This document shows positions 14,665-48,780 of a stretch of 64,000 nt of DNA, piece by piece. Source of the DNA: Chrysaora quinquecirrha (taxonomy: Eukaryota; Cnidaria; Scyphozoa; Semaeostomeae; Pelagiidae); assembly GCA_014526335.1 (NCBI GenBank), contig JACTAT010000247.1:190453-254452 (forward strand), read 5' to 3'. The position numbers and the translations under genes were made by a program. Within the stretch, counting starts at the first letter, position 1, and each line of letters begins with the position of its first letter. The notes under the pieces are model-generated. The model was not told the DNA's origin, ran no database searches, and saw only the letters and a list, made by a program, of their open reading frames with translations.

Positions 14665-15508
14665 TAAAGCAAAATGTTCGGTTTTTGGCCGACTAGAATT
14701 GGGCCCTTTTCTTCAACAATTGCTATAATTTTCCTAAACGTAAGGTTTTATATTAAATAATATCAATAACCAAGTGAATTGTTCAAGTTCAAAACTTCCC
14801 AAACGAACTCGACTTCATAATTTTGAAAAACTCCCCAAATCCAAATATGCAGCAATATCAGTTCTTTGAAACGTCGCTAAATGGTCACGCTTTAATTCAA
14901 GTTTTGAATTTTCAAAAACAAGGATGTCTGACACATTACCTTTAAAAAATCGGTCAGCAAGATGAATCTCTCGGTAGAATGGGCAATTTTCAAGTAAGCT
15001 GGTGAAATAGAATGGTGTCAAAGTCAGATATAGCATAGTTTAGTCACGGAAAGCCAACCAGAGCGACTCAGAACACAGAAAATTCCAAAATTTTCCGGAG
15101 GAGAAACCAGGCCCTTCAAGTTACCAAATTACAAAAGCAAGCATGAACAACCATTCATTTCCTCGATATTGACCCTTGATGCTTGAGACGTAACTTTGTT
15201 CTCAGGGAATTGCCCCCCCCCCTCCTATTGATTTTGCCCACTAGTGAACTTTGGCCCTTAAAATCCGACGGTTGTTTTTTCATTCTAAGAAGATTTGGTG
15301 AAGATTTAAATTTCTATATGCCCTTTTCTGAAGTTTCTTAATGAGCGCCATTCGTGCAATTCGTTACAGAATATCGGTTGGGGGCACAAGCTACTTGTCA
15401 ACATCCGCTGAATAAACCCGCAAACTTCGCACGTGTTTCGTACGTAACAAATGAGTATTAATTCCCTTCTCGGGGTAAACAAAAACCCCCGAAAAGTATC
15501 ATTTTTCT

Positions 15509-15790
15509 CGCCCTTGGACTTGCTTACAAGTCTCTCTCGCGAAGGACGAACTAGGGAAGAAGGAAATAGCGAAAAGACCCCACGGTACTCAGAGATGTGT
15601 TATGTTTTCCTACGTGTAATTGGCGATAATCCGAGTTGTAGTGTAGACGATGATAAAGAAACGATGATATTCTATTTACACCTTATACAATATCCCAATT
15701 TCATAACCATAAATGGACTTGCTTACAAGTCTCTCTCGCTATTTCCCTCCACCCGTTTTATCCGCGAGAGAGACTTGTAAGCAAGTCCAC
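15509..15790. repeat. Foldback repeat with three GGACTTGCTTACAAGTCTC copies
   Basis: Two direct copies of GGACTTGCTTACAAGTCTCT (from 15510 and 15717) and an inverted copy (15768-15789). The last two form a hairpin with a loop of about 22 bp. The arm itself is partly palindromic (CTTGCTTACAAG). No coding capacity. Confidence 0.8.
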
Positions 15791-16417
15791 TCGCCCTAGG
15801 CTGATGCACTTGTCACACCACAGGCCACCGGATCTCATAAGAGGCGGTGGAAAGTGGCATGAATTCTTTTCAAACCTCACCACCAACACCACAAACGCAA
15901 CTAAAGGGAGGGAGGGTGGGAAAAACTTAAACTTGGTAAACTACTTTCCAAATTTGAAAATTTGAAGTAGGACGAAGCACTTAGCTAACATCGCTTTATT
16001 GAACATAATATTTAGCTTTTTGCACGGATTGTATTATTGTAAAACACAATTATGCCACGTAATGGAAGGATAATTTAGCGAATCTTAAGAATTATGGAAA
16101 CTGTCTCAGAAAATAACAGATTGGAAAGTCTTGTCATTCGCACATGACCAATAATGCTTTTCACTATGTGCTTTTATAATACCATTTGAGTGTTCGTCTT
16201 GTTTCAGCGTTTCAATAAATGGTAAAGTTTTTAACATTCTGCACAGGAAGTAAAGTACTACATTTCTACAAGGTAAATTCTAAAGCCTGAATTGAGAAAA
16301 ACATGCAAACAATGGCACATTTCAAGAAGTAAGAAATATATGGAGAATCAGACAATTGACATTTGGAAATTTTCTAAGAAGCTAAAATAATGTAATAAGC
16401 AGTCCCTAAGTCAGTTA

Positions 16418-16490
16418 CACTCTTTTTATTAGAACCAGTATGTTTTGATGGAGGCTGTCTTTTCTTAATTTTTAATAAGAAACATCGTAA
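16418..16490. mobile_element. Solo terminus of MITE family 1
   Basis: TACACTCTTTTTATTAGAACC repeats the left end of the element at 11346. TTTAATAAGAAAC about 55 bp later may be the remnant of the other end. Truncated. Confidence 0.5.
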
Positions 16491-16904
16491 AACGACGAGA
16501 AGCAAAGAAAAGACACAAAAATTTCAATTTAATATACTAATATTTTGCCCCAGCATACAGGATTTCTTCAGATTAACTGAAATACTGTATTTACAATGAA
16601 TATGAATATGAAATTTTTGAAATTGGAGGTGAATTGTGATTGGCTGAAGTATGTGTCGTGCACAGCGTGGTAGAGTTATGCATGGAGTGAAGTGTGACCA
16701 TCAATGATAAAGTGTAGCATTCGCGATGAAAATAATGTATGGCTGGAGGTGGTAATGGTTAAAGCAGTGTGTGGATTATAATACGAAAATGATTATTTTT
16801 ATTATTATAATTAATATAAATGGTTAAAATTATAGTAATGAAATAACAATGGCAATAATGTTAATGAAAAATAAAATTTTTATTGTGTTAGATAATATGG
16901 ATTA

Positions 16905-18950
16905 CTTATTAGCGGTCTGTAGTACGGTCAAGTCCGTTGGGGTCAAGAGAGTTGGTCAAACCAATGAAATATTGTTCTTTGGCTCTTCTGACACTCTGTC
17001 TTCTGTCTTGTATTTGTAGTATGGGTGTCACCTGTAGGTCTTGTTCTGTGTGTCCAGGTTGACAGAAGTGTTCTGCCACCCCAGATTTGTCTTGATGTTT
17101 GTCAATAATGTCTCGTCTGTGTTCGTTGAATCGATTTCGGACAGTTTTTGGTCCCGTTTTGTACTAGGCATCGCTTGCATTGTAGTAAGTATATGACATA
17201 ACTAGCATTGCAGTCAAGTTTCTGTTTGATGTTGATGTTCGGTCAGTGTTAGTAAATGTAACTGTCGTGCTGCCGTTTGTAATCAGTGGCGTAGCCAGGG
17301 TCTTGGCATTGGGGGGGCAAAAGGAGAAAAAATATGGAGGTCCGGGGGCTTGCCCCCGGAAAAATTTTTGGGACCATGCCCTTCTACAATTCGTAAAACG
17401 GCCCTTTATACAAGAGATTTGACGGGCTTTCAAAAGGCGAAATATGTTGGAAAATTCTTGCTTTGCACAAAAATTTCATAACAACAGACCTACAATCCTC
17501 GTGCAGGGTCAGACCTTTTAAATTCATGAAAGCTACCAATTATCTACGTTGTAACTACAAAATTTGTTACAAAGCGTTTTTCAAGTATGAAAACATAGAA
17601 ATAAAATTTTCAAACTGATTAGTGAGAGAAACACAAAACTTGGGGGGTCCGGGGGTATGCTCCCCCGGAAAAATTTTTATTCTTTACCTCTAGAATGGCA
17701 TAGAATGCATAATTTTTTGCTTGCCGAGTGTGTTCCTACTGGGTATCCGAAGACATCTCACCTCACCTGTTTGTTGGAAACACTTGCTTTGTTGTTGATG
17801 TAGAACATTCCAGCAAAGAATACATACTTATTATCACAAGCGGTGAAAATTTTCATTCTACGTTTATCTACTAGAAACATTTACTGTGTTGTGTGATCTT
17901 TCGTTTACTCTACTAATTTCCTCGCGTTCTGCCTTTTCGTTCTATTTCGTTTTATTTCGACAACGAGAGAAAGGAGATTAACGTTTTGACTTTTCACCAC
18001 AGCAACAATACGGAAGAGAGAGAGAGGTCTTTTAAATAAACTTTAAATCTGTCCGACGGGACCGTAAAAATACAAGAAAGGTCCGTACCTTTAGAACATT
18101 TCACACATCGAGACCTATTGCAACAGGAGGGGCGTGTGGGTTGAACAAAAGTAAACACGTGGCGTTAATTGCGGCACCGAGCATGTTGGATCGGCTTGGA
18201 TGATATCTCTACTCTTTTTCGATATTGAAAATTTTTTATTGCCCAACGGTTGTTAGAATTTTTCTTATCCCCCCCCCACTGATTTTACTGCAGAAATGGA
18301 CTTTTCTAAAACACCAACTTTTCAACTATTGGGGGGCGACCGCCCCCCCTTGCCCCCCCTTGTCTACGCTACTGTTTGTAATGTGTTTTCAAGTGATGCA
18401 GTCACGTTGGGAAGTACACTTAGTCACGCCTTTGGTAGTATCGGTGCTGGCGGTTTTGAGTTTTGCCATCGTTTCATGCCTGTGTCAAATCGTACCGATG
18501 TGGTGCCGATGTCGTGTAAACGGGGTCTTAAACGTTCCCACAAATAGATTAGCGTAAGGACGAGGGACCATTTTTGTGCCCATGGCGGTACCGTGATTTT
18601 GTAGAAAAAAATTATTGTCAAACTCGAAATTATTGTTACGTAATATTATTTCGAAACGGTTACATAGAGTATCAGTAGGTGGGGTCTGTTTTGCGCGCTT
18701 CAAGGCCTTCAGAGTGTGGAATGTTGGTATAAGGAGAGGAAACATCGAGAGTTATAAGAAGCGAGTTGTCAGGAAGGTTACCAAGATTAGAAAGTTTGTT
18801 GAGAAAGTGGTTGGTGTCTTTAAGATAAGATGGAAGTTTGCAGACAAGGGGATTCAGGATGTTGCAGACATATTTAGATATACGGGGGATATACGTTCAG
18901 CTGGATGGCGCTGTTAGCGGAGACAATCGGTCTGCCAGAAGGGTTCTGTC
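16905..18950 (-). pseudogene. Penelope-like retroelement relic, split by a hAT element
   Basis: Decayed Penelope-like element read on the - strand in two pieces. From 18950 to 18383 it gives a reverse-transcriptase segment with SLYTNIPH-like (here PTFHTLKALKRA), NNFEFDNNFFLQ and GTAMGTKM followed by PYANLFVG, the palm region typical of Penelope RTs. From 17275 to 16905 it gives a GIY-YIG-type endonuclease end: CNASYVIYLLQCKRC, then after a frameshift RFNEHRRDI and GVAEHFCQPGHTEQDL. Stops and frameshifts interrupt both parts. The pieces were contiguous before the element at 17284-18374 inserted. Confidence 0.8.
17276..18382. mobile_element. Non-autonomous hAT-type element, 1091 bp, 8-bp TSD
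   Basis: The element runs 17284-18374. It begins CAGTGGCGTAGCCAGG and ends CTTGTCTACGCTACTG, imperfect inverted ends. It is flanked by a perfect 8-bp duplication TTTGTAAT (17276-17283 and 18375-18382), as expected for hAT transposases. Inside are GGTCCGGGGGCTTGCCCCCGG and GGTCCGGGGGTATGCTCCCCCGG hairpins. No transposase is present, so movement needed an enzyme in trans. Related GC-rich hairpins lie at 44128-44155 and 59040-59065. Confidence 0.9.
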
Positions 18951-19967
18951 GATTTTTATGTATTTTTGGTAGTACGTGGAAACACATAGACAAAGACACC
19001 TTTAGCTATTTCCAACAACCCCAGATGCTCAAGATTCTAGATTCAAAATTCAAGATTCTTTTGCGACGCAAAATCCGGCCTCTGATTTGTTTGAGTCTGT
19101 TTTGTTCTGAAAATTTGGGCAAAATCCAGGCGCGTGTCCTTACAAAATTGTTCTCATAAAAAATGACAGTAACTGAAAAGGGTGGAAAACGCCCTCTCGT
19201 ATGGATAAGGGTGGTTAATAATGGAGCAAAAACCTGCAGCCTACAGCCTAGATTGACTAGATTACATATGCAACGATGTTTGAACTTTATTGATTCAGTC
19301 ATAAGGAAAATTGCTGTGAGTCAATCAACATCGCATGTTACTTAAAGGTTTACTCGTACCAGGGGTAGGGGTTACCTCACCCATGATGGGTGTTTTCTTT
19401 TCGATTTCATTTATTGAACTTGAACATCTAGAATATATAAAAAATTTAACCGAAAACCCCCCGAAGAAACCAAAGTCTTTGAGTCTTTGGCTGCTGCAAA
19501 TTTAACAAATTTTTTAAAGACAAAGTACGGGCTTTTTATTTCCCAAGAGCTAATGTGAGATGGCAGTGACCCCCAAAAAAATAATATCAAAAGTATCTTA
19601 CCCAAAAAAGTAAATTTTACTCAGATTTCATACCCTTACAGCCATCCAACTGAACGTATATCTAAATAATGTCAGCAAAGTAAATGGAGCCCCCCTTGTC
19701 CAACTTTTTTTACGTACCCCCTGGGTTTATTTCTTGTAAGAAATCCACACAAGCACAGCCGAAATGAAACGCCCGAAATCACAACAGCAACAACAAGAAC
19801 AACGACAACCAAAGAAAGAAACATGTCGGCTGAGTTGGCTGCATTTATTATTTGACGAATTTCGTGCTTCTGTCTTTCTGGTCATCGTTCTGTCGGCCAC
19901 ATCACATTTCTATCATAACATAACAGAACTTACTTAATTGCTTAGCCAATCGACAAACTTTTACAAC
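18951..19967. other. Intergenic space upstream of DDX41
   Basis: Contains a degenerate copy of MITE family 1 at about 19080-19165 (GGGCAAAATCCAGGCGCGTG, then TTACAAAATTGTTCTCATAA). The last 200 bp before 19968 should hold the DDX41 promoter. No TATA box stands out. Confidence 0.5.
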
Positions 19968-42273
<22,306 letters not shown>

Positions 42274-43616
42274 ATCAATAAATGCCAAAGTTTTTTTCAG
42301 AAAAGGCAACGCGGTATCAATGATCAGATGAGTTATTCCCATTCAAGGAAGTCTTGCCTCTTTTTCCTTCTCAAAAGAACCAACAATGCCAGGTATTGTT
42401 TTCTATTTGATGAAAGTCTAAGGTGGACTTCGTCTTTGTAAAATATTGCAAAGTGCTTTCCGGTAGTTTCATGGTCGACTTTCTTGACGATGTGCACTTC
42501 TAGTATTGAAATCATTTGCCTCTTGAGGTCCATAAGCGGAGAACAGAATTCGTGAAATTAATAGGACAATAAAAGGCAAGAACATATACAGCAATAATCA
42601 AGTTTAAGAAGGACTTAATTCTGATAAGAAAACAAAATAAAAATGAAAATTTGTGCTTAGAAAAATGATATGTCAATAGAAGTGAATAACGAAAGAGTAA
42701 GAAAAATCACCTGTGTTTTTATTAGATTCTGTGTCTTATACTCTAAATTATTATTTTGGAAATCAATGGCGAATTTTTATAGATTTCACGATTATTCAAA
42801 TGCACTTATTCCTGTTTATTTTCTAAAAAGCTTCGCTGCCCTCCGATAGCCCTTCACTGACGAGGCATGTTAGGGGTAGTGAAAATTTTGAGAAAATAAA
42901 CAATAAAACAATCTTTGCATCTGACCTTTTGCGTGCTTCTTTGATTTAGCTATGCGTAGAGAACATTAAGATCATGAGTTGATGCTGATTTCATAGTGAT
43001 GGAATGTTGGAACGTTTGTAAAGGATATGATCGCAAAATTCCTTTCTCTGCAAAACCTTGCACGCATACATAACGGATAAGTAAGCGACCAAGCTCGTTT
43101 TGGATACGTCGTCATGGTAATTTAAAGCTGTACTGTTTTCCGTTAGACTTGTCCCAAGTCCCTAACTTTCGCTCACATTGAATTAAATTGATGATGTTGT
43201 TGTTCGCTACAGTTAGTTTGAGCGTCCAGCAATTCAATTCAATAGCGATAACTACGACTCAGGTAATAAGTCTAGCTTTTCGTAACCTTTCGGTTAATAT
43301 TTTTGTACAAGCTTTGACTATGACTCCGATATTTCATTCCAAAAAATTTTTTGTGCTACGGTAAACACAAGATAAAGAGTAAAACAGCTACACAAAAGAC
43401 AGACTTGAGTTCAACGCTACAGTGATCATAAAATAATACTGTTGTTTACGATTTCGAGAATTATAGAAATTATATTGAAACTGCTAATGTCTTTTATACG
43501 AGTATCGAGAGAGGAGTGCAATGAGTGATTCCAAGCTTTTATCCAAATTGCGAAAACTATCCAACAGGCATGGGCATGGAGAACACAGAATTCGTAGCTA
43601 GGTTCGACATGTGGCA
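42274..43616. other. Flank between DDX41 and the YHYH gene
   Basis: An AATAAA hexamer at 42277-42282 lies 4 bases after the DDX41 stop and could be a very close poly(A) signal; copy 2 has AACAAA there. A second AATAAA is at 42569-42574. No other gene recognised. Confidence 0.4.
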
Positions 43617-45544
43617 TCAAGCAATGACACGTGGCGGACGTCGTCTTCTCTTTGGAAGTGGACAGTTGCAGCCTATACAAGGAAATAAAAATATTGAACA
43701 GTATGAGTATTGACAAGAGAGCTGCTATACTAAAACTATATGGAATATTAACAGAGAAATTAAAAAATAAGTTTTTCAGTAACCTAGCTTGCAATAATTT
43801 GGCCCCTGATCTTAGCCTTTTTAATCTGTGCTCGCTTGTATAGAGAATATTCCTGTTTAAGCTCAGCTACTGTACGTACGACGCACGGCATCTTTTAAGG
43901 AATTCTGACTAGTGGGCCAAACAGAAGGGCCCGATTCCCTTGGAAAATAGCTATGGCTTTATACCCCCAGAAACCCCTAGCATCAAGACTACAATGAAAG
44001 GTCGTCCATGCTTGCTATAGAACTTTGGTAACTTCAAATGACCTGGACTGACTTGGGGAGATGTAGTTTTCTGTCAATGATGTAAACCGGAGATGAGCCA
44101 TGTGCGCCAAAGGCGCACTTTGCAAGGGGGTACGGGGGCATGCTCCCCCAGAAAGTTTAAGAATTTGATGTGTTTAGAGTCACTCTGGTTGGGATTCCGT
44201 GACTGAAATATGCTATATCTAACTACAAAATCATTCTATTTCACCAGCTTATTAGACATTCCCTATTTTAACGAGCGATTCATTTTTTTGCCGCATATTT
44301 TTTTTACAATAGGTGGTCATATGTCAACTAAAAATGCAGTACATGGGTAAATAGCGTTGCTTCAATGGACTGCTATACTGCTATTGATGCATATTTAAAT
44401 ATTGACTGGAGTTTCTTTGGGAATTTCGAAGTGGAAGATTGACTTGGTGATAAACAACATGCATGTTATTTTCACAGTAGTCTTGTATATAGTTTTGCAA
44501 CACAGAACAAATCTTCAACCTTACATTTAGGAAAACATCATAGCAGTTGCTATAAAAAGGGCCCAAATTAGTGGGCCAAATAACACTAATGGCACTGTAG
44601 TTACAATGTTTAAAGACGCCCTGGTACGACGGATGCTTCGCATCCCTCGCAATAAAGCCTGAAGGCAATGCTGCATTTACTTGACCATACCACAGAAGTC
44701 AGGGGTGTATTTCGGTTAGCTATGTTTTGGAAAATTATTGACTTTCAGTTTGATGGCAAGGTTTATTGGCAGAAGTTTGGGACAGCAGATGGTACCATGT
44801 TTGCTCCAGCGTATGCTAATTTGTTATGGCTCATTCTGTCCAATCCAAGAGTGAAGTTGTACAACTTAAAGATGAGATGTTTGACATTTCCAAAGGAAAT
44901 CCAAATAAGCTAGTGCTGTCTCTAGGGCACAAGATAGCTACTTTCATTCAGTTATTTAGAAATGTTGCTTGCATAAGTTGATTGTTGTTAAAATAGGCTT
45001 CATGCTGTTTTCGATGCTGTGGACCATGCAATTCTGTTATCAAACTTAGATAAAAACGGGGTAGTAGAGGCACCTCTTGGAAGGTTCATATCTTACATAA
45101 CTGAGAGAAAAAATATTGTCTTTGTGATTATGAATTAAGTCCATAGAACTCTAGATATGATTCGAACCTAGACGGTCATCTAATGGATAGATATCGGACA
45201 TGGATTTCCTACCTTTCGAATTTTCATCGCATACATATGACGCATTGAAGTTAGGGCTGGATGCTTTGGATGCGATTTCACCTTTGAAACAACCAAGTAT
45301 GTAAGGGTATTGGCGTGTGATGTAATAGCGATATGCTGTAACTCCATTAATGGTAGATGTTCTTCCATGGCATTCATCCAAATCTGAGGTTGTTATCTCT
45401 CTTGATAGATCTGACACATTTGGACCATAAAGAGCAAAACCATCAAGAGCAACTCCAATGAATTCATCTGCTGTACCTTTGTATGTACAGTTTGGCAATT
45501 GGGGATAATGATATTCTCCAAATGGAGATGGATGCCCATTGCAA
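43617..45544 (-). CDS. YHYH-domain protein, copy 1, last two exons
   Basis: Two exons on the - strand: 45544-45213 (332 bp, AG acceptor, AAAG/GTAGGA donor) and 43672-43617, joined in phase (G + GC). The larger exon gives CNGHPSPFGEY then HYPQLPNCTYKGTADEF, IGVALDGFALYGPNVSD, DLDECHG and RQYPYILGCFKGE, the pattern of the YHYH family ('GialDGFpiYGp...LDecnG...YHYH...yPY.lgCf.G'), found in many marine animals and bacteria. The name-giving motif is YHYP here. The short exon gives CNCPLPKRRRRPPRVIA and stop. Upstream exons, with the signal peptide, were not recognised, so this is a partial model. The intron contains LINE and Penelope debris on the + strand. Role unknown; secreted or surface protein is likely from the Cys content. 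Confidence 0.65.
44655..45140 (+). pseudogene. Retroelement reverse-transcriptase fragments in YHYH intron
   Basis: Two fragments. At 44740-44830 a frame gives FQFDGKVYWQKFGTADG, then MFAPAYANL, a Penelope-type RT segment with the GTAMGT motif changed. At 45000-45110 a frame gives FDAVDHAILLSNLDKNGV, then RFISYITERKN, a CR1-type LINE RT segment. Homologous debris lies in copy 2 at about 59330-59790. Confidence 0.7.
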
Positions 45545-47425
45545 CTAAATGTACAAGTGGTGTAATTAGCAAAATAAAAGCTAAAGCTGTCTTTTATAGA
45601 AAAGTTTTAACGGGATAAGCATATATAAAAATATAAGGCTAGCGTTGTATGCGTCTTGTATGGCCGAAATTACACAAGCCATTTTTCTATGACAATTGTC
45701 TATTTGAAATTTAATTTCGTTCGTGTAGACTTGTCCAACTTGAGGTCGATTGGCAGTTTGCAAAATGACATATGCACTTGTCTAAGACACTTCTACACGT
45801 GCAAGGAACCTTCTCAAAATATTGTGATAGAAAATAATGATAAAGTTATGACGTCCCCTACAGCTGTAACTGCAAACTGAGCAAAACATGCTGCATGAAA
45901 AATGTGAATTTCTTGGAAATCCTCTTTGTCCGCTCAGTTCTCTCTGTATTTAGGTTTCAACCTTATTTTTGAAATTTTAGCTTTAGTATTCGAAACTTAA
46001 TCGCTAAGTCGGGTTTCAACTTAGACAAATTTGCCCCTTATATTAGACCTTTTCAAAGATGTCTGTGTCGGCGCGAAATTTGTCTGGAAGATGGCGCCGT
46101 TGAGTAAGAGAATCCTCTCCGCATGCAAGGACCGGAACTGCCGTAGCTTCAGGAGAGGTAGTGCAGACAATTTTGCTTCAAATTCACGTCTTGTTGGAGT
46201 AAGTGAAAGAAAAATTCAAGTCCAAGCTTATTTGCTCAAGGAGGCTTTTAATCAAGTATTTTCCTTTTTGTGAGTTACGTGCAGCTTATTTCCTTAGATT
46301 CTGTAAATATTGTCAACATTTATTGTTGCAGATTCCCTTTCTCTCTTTGTCTCCCAAATGAAATCAATATATTATGGTCCTTTCTTGCCTTTCTTCTATT
46401 CTACAATTCTTCAACATTTATCAGAAAACTTTAAAGATATTTTGAAAATAATTGTTGTCGCGAGGGCACATCTTGCCCCTCTTTGCTCCGCTCGGATAAA
46501 GGCAGGAGAGGCGGTTGCACCCCCTCCGCAGGCGTCCTTGGTAACTACAAGTCATGGAATGGATCAAAATCTACAAACGAAGTATGTTAATGTACTATTT
46601 TTACCTATAGAGCTGCCTGCTGCAGTTGTATTGCATACATATGATCTATTAAACCAGTCATCGACGATTTATCTGATACGATTTCACCTTGAAATTACCC
46701 AGCAGACAATGAAATCCCGCCAAAATAAATTTCAAACAAAAGCCGGACTAGTGCCATGAGCCTAGACTTATTGCATGAGTTGTAAATTTCCGCTCCTCCA
46801 CCACCCCGACACCCCGCTACAAGTTTGAGCGATCTCATTTTAGTGTTGGCCTCGGTCTCATGAGCGATAACTGGGACTCAGGTAATATGTCTACCATGAG
46901 CCATCAAAGCCCAACAACATGTTGGGAAAACAGAAATGTTGGGAGCGTTTGGCCAGGGGTTGAATAGCATCGGAACCGTCTCATGCATCCGTGCAGCCTA
47001 GCCTGCGCGCAGACTCACACAGTCTTGCCTAATTAAGCCTAGTTTCCACGATGAGACAATATGATAAATGAGCTGAGATAGCGATAAGATAATTGCCGGC
47101 AGGTTGCAAGGTGGTTGAATTCATAATAGTAAGGGTCATCGATAATAGCTGAAAAAATAAGGGTCTATTCACAACAAAAACATGAAAAATTGATATCATC
47201 ATAGACTATGATTTCACCAAGCTAATCATGATAATTGTTAATGCAAGAAATTACAAGTAAACCTTAGAATTAGAGAATCGTGTAAATATAATACACAAAA
47301 TGCTTTTCTTTTTCTGTTTAATCAAAATAAAGTGCATTTAAGATAAAGTGCTTCTAATTGACCAAAAATCAATGTCAATATGCTCAAAATGTTTCATTAG
47401 TTATTCGATAGTATGAAGTATTTCT
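45545..47425. other. Upstream of YHYH gene copy 1, no exon recognised
   Basis: Should contain the missing 5' exons and promoter of the YHYH gene. Both strands have short open frames at 45581-45880 that are kept in copy 2, but I cannot decide which, if any, is coding. From 46553 a block is almost identical to copy 2 (60838 onward). A segment of about 210 bp near 46345-46552 is absent from copy 2. Confidence 0.4.
46310..46759 (+). other. Open frame kept in both duplication copies, uncertain
   Basis: 149 codons, partly matched by an 89-codon frame at 60773-61042 in copy 2. The shared part starts at GMDQNLQTKYVNVLF and ends KAGLVP or KAELVP. Copy 1 carries an extra in-frame stretch of about 210 bp in the middle. 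I recognise no family, and near-identity of the surrounding DNA gives no evidence of selection. Confidence 0.15.
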
Positions 47426-47559
47426 TCAGTGCAATGACCTTTGTGAGAAATATCCAGCAAATGCAGCTAGGATAGACAGAAGGATGACATTCGACATATT
47501 ACATCCAGCTCCACCACGTGGTCTTCTTCGTTGTCTAGTCATGAGTGGACAGTTGCAGG
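47426..47559 (-). pseudogene. Orphan last exon of a YHYH-type gene with GPI-like tail
   Basis: A 134-bp exon-like segment on the - strand with an acceptor (TTGTTTAG/CC) and a stop. It reads CNCPLMTRQRRRPRGGAG, then NVILLSILAAFAGYF, and ends SQRSLH. The start matches the short last exon of the YHYH gene at 43672. The hydrophobic end looks like a GPI-anchor signal. It lies upstream of the YHYH exon at 45544, so it belongs to another, otherwise missing, gene copy. In copy 1 of the YHYH gene the equivalent Gly codon (GGA) is TGA, cutting off this tail. Confidence 0.5.
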
Positions 47560-47866
47560 CTAAACAAGTAATAGAAAATATTTCATACTATGCATGACTA
47601 TGTATACAGATATATCGTGTATCGATTTTCAAAAAAAATCAACTTAATGACCCTCTCAAAAATTCAACTTTACACCCCCATTGCAGTGATTGTATTCTTT
47701 ACGCACCCTCAACCATACGATATCCTTCCACGCAATTAAAATACCTCGCAGCGAAGCTACTGAATCCCATGCATGGTTGTTTACATGCATTAAAGCGATC
47801 ACTACTCAACAGAATTGACAAATCACAGCTGACAACTTGCAAATCACAACTCATAAAGCATAAATA

Positions 47867-48234
47867 CACGTTTTTTGTTACAAGGAACACCTTTATAAGG
47901 AACTAGCGGCTGACAATTTCCAACAAGTTAAGGAACTTTAAGGAACTGTCGAGGCTTGGATGAAAAACTAGGAATAAATTTTTTCAAGAACAAGACTATT
48001 TGTACAGAAGAATAACAGAATAACAATATATTTCCCGTCGTTCTGCCAAAAAAGACTCCATTTATATTTAAAGTTAGAAAATGAAGCAAATTTATACGAA
48101 CTTGCTGTAAAAATTAGCATTCAAACATATTTCATGACAAGGAACAATATAAGGAACTTCAGCCTCATTTTGTTGAAATATTAAAGAACTCAAGCCTCAC
48201 CTCAGACCAAAGGTTCCTTATAAAAAAAAACGTG
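47867..48234. mobile_element. MITE family 2, best-preserved copy
   Basis: Termini CACGTTTTTTGTTACAAGGAAC and GTTCCTTATAAAAAAAAACGTG, flanked by TA on both sides. Body with many AAGGAACT words. Same family as 11757-12132, opposite orientation. Confidence 0.85.
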
Positions 48235-48414
48235 TATCTCATTGCCTAGACGATGCAAAATCCTTATTGTCAATGTGACAACATGATGAATACTAAGCCC
48301 ATAATTTTTTTTTTAAAAAACTTTGCTCAAGGAACAAGAAAATCATCAAATAATTTGATGCCCTTTGCCCAAAATCTCGCTATTACACATATTTCATAAC
48401 TTTAATCCGTCAGT

Positions 48415-48780
48415 TCCAAGCCGATAAAGATAGGGCGCCTGTCGCTGTGTACGAAGATTGCTGGTATGCTGAGCAGGGCAGAGATGGCAATGATTGCGAC
48501 GATGACGAAAATATTGAAACAAATGACGTTATCTTGATGCTGCGGATGATATTGATGATGATTATGATGGTGATAATAATGATGACGATGATTAGTATAC
48601 AATTACTCCTGTGACAAATACGCCGATAACCGCATTAATGATGATGATTATGCTTAATAACAATAATGACGATGATGATTATTATGATGATAATGATAAT
48701 AATAGTATTTATGATGATGATTGTGATGATGATGATGATTGTGATGATGATGATGATGGTGGTGGTTGCTTATTGCACCA
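48415..48780 (+). repeat. GAT/ATG trinucleotide array
   Basis: Imperfect (GAT)n and (ATG)n runs with GATGATGATGATTGTGATGA blocks. A related, diverged array is at 62150-62415 in copy 2. The segment before it (about 48425-48530) is open as DRAPVAVYEDCWY and in copy 2 as DRVPVAVYEECWY, without a recognised family. Confidence 0.8.

Larger units (their letters stand above)
14665..16904. other. Intergenic, repeats only
   Basis: No gene recognised. Contains the foldback repeat at 15509-15790 and a solo end of MITE family 1 at 16418-16490. The remainder is AT-rich with no convincing exon. Confidence 0.5.

Noticed and set aside
18225..18557. 110-codon + strand frame and overlapping frames
   Set aside because: They straddle the boundary between the hAT-type element and the Penelope relic; no gene-like properties.
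45656..45880. Frame kept in both duplication copies as a separate gene
   Set aside because: Both strands are open in both copies and the similarity follows from the duplication; no family or splice context favours coding.
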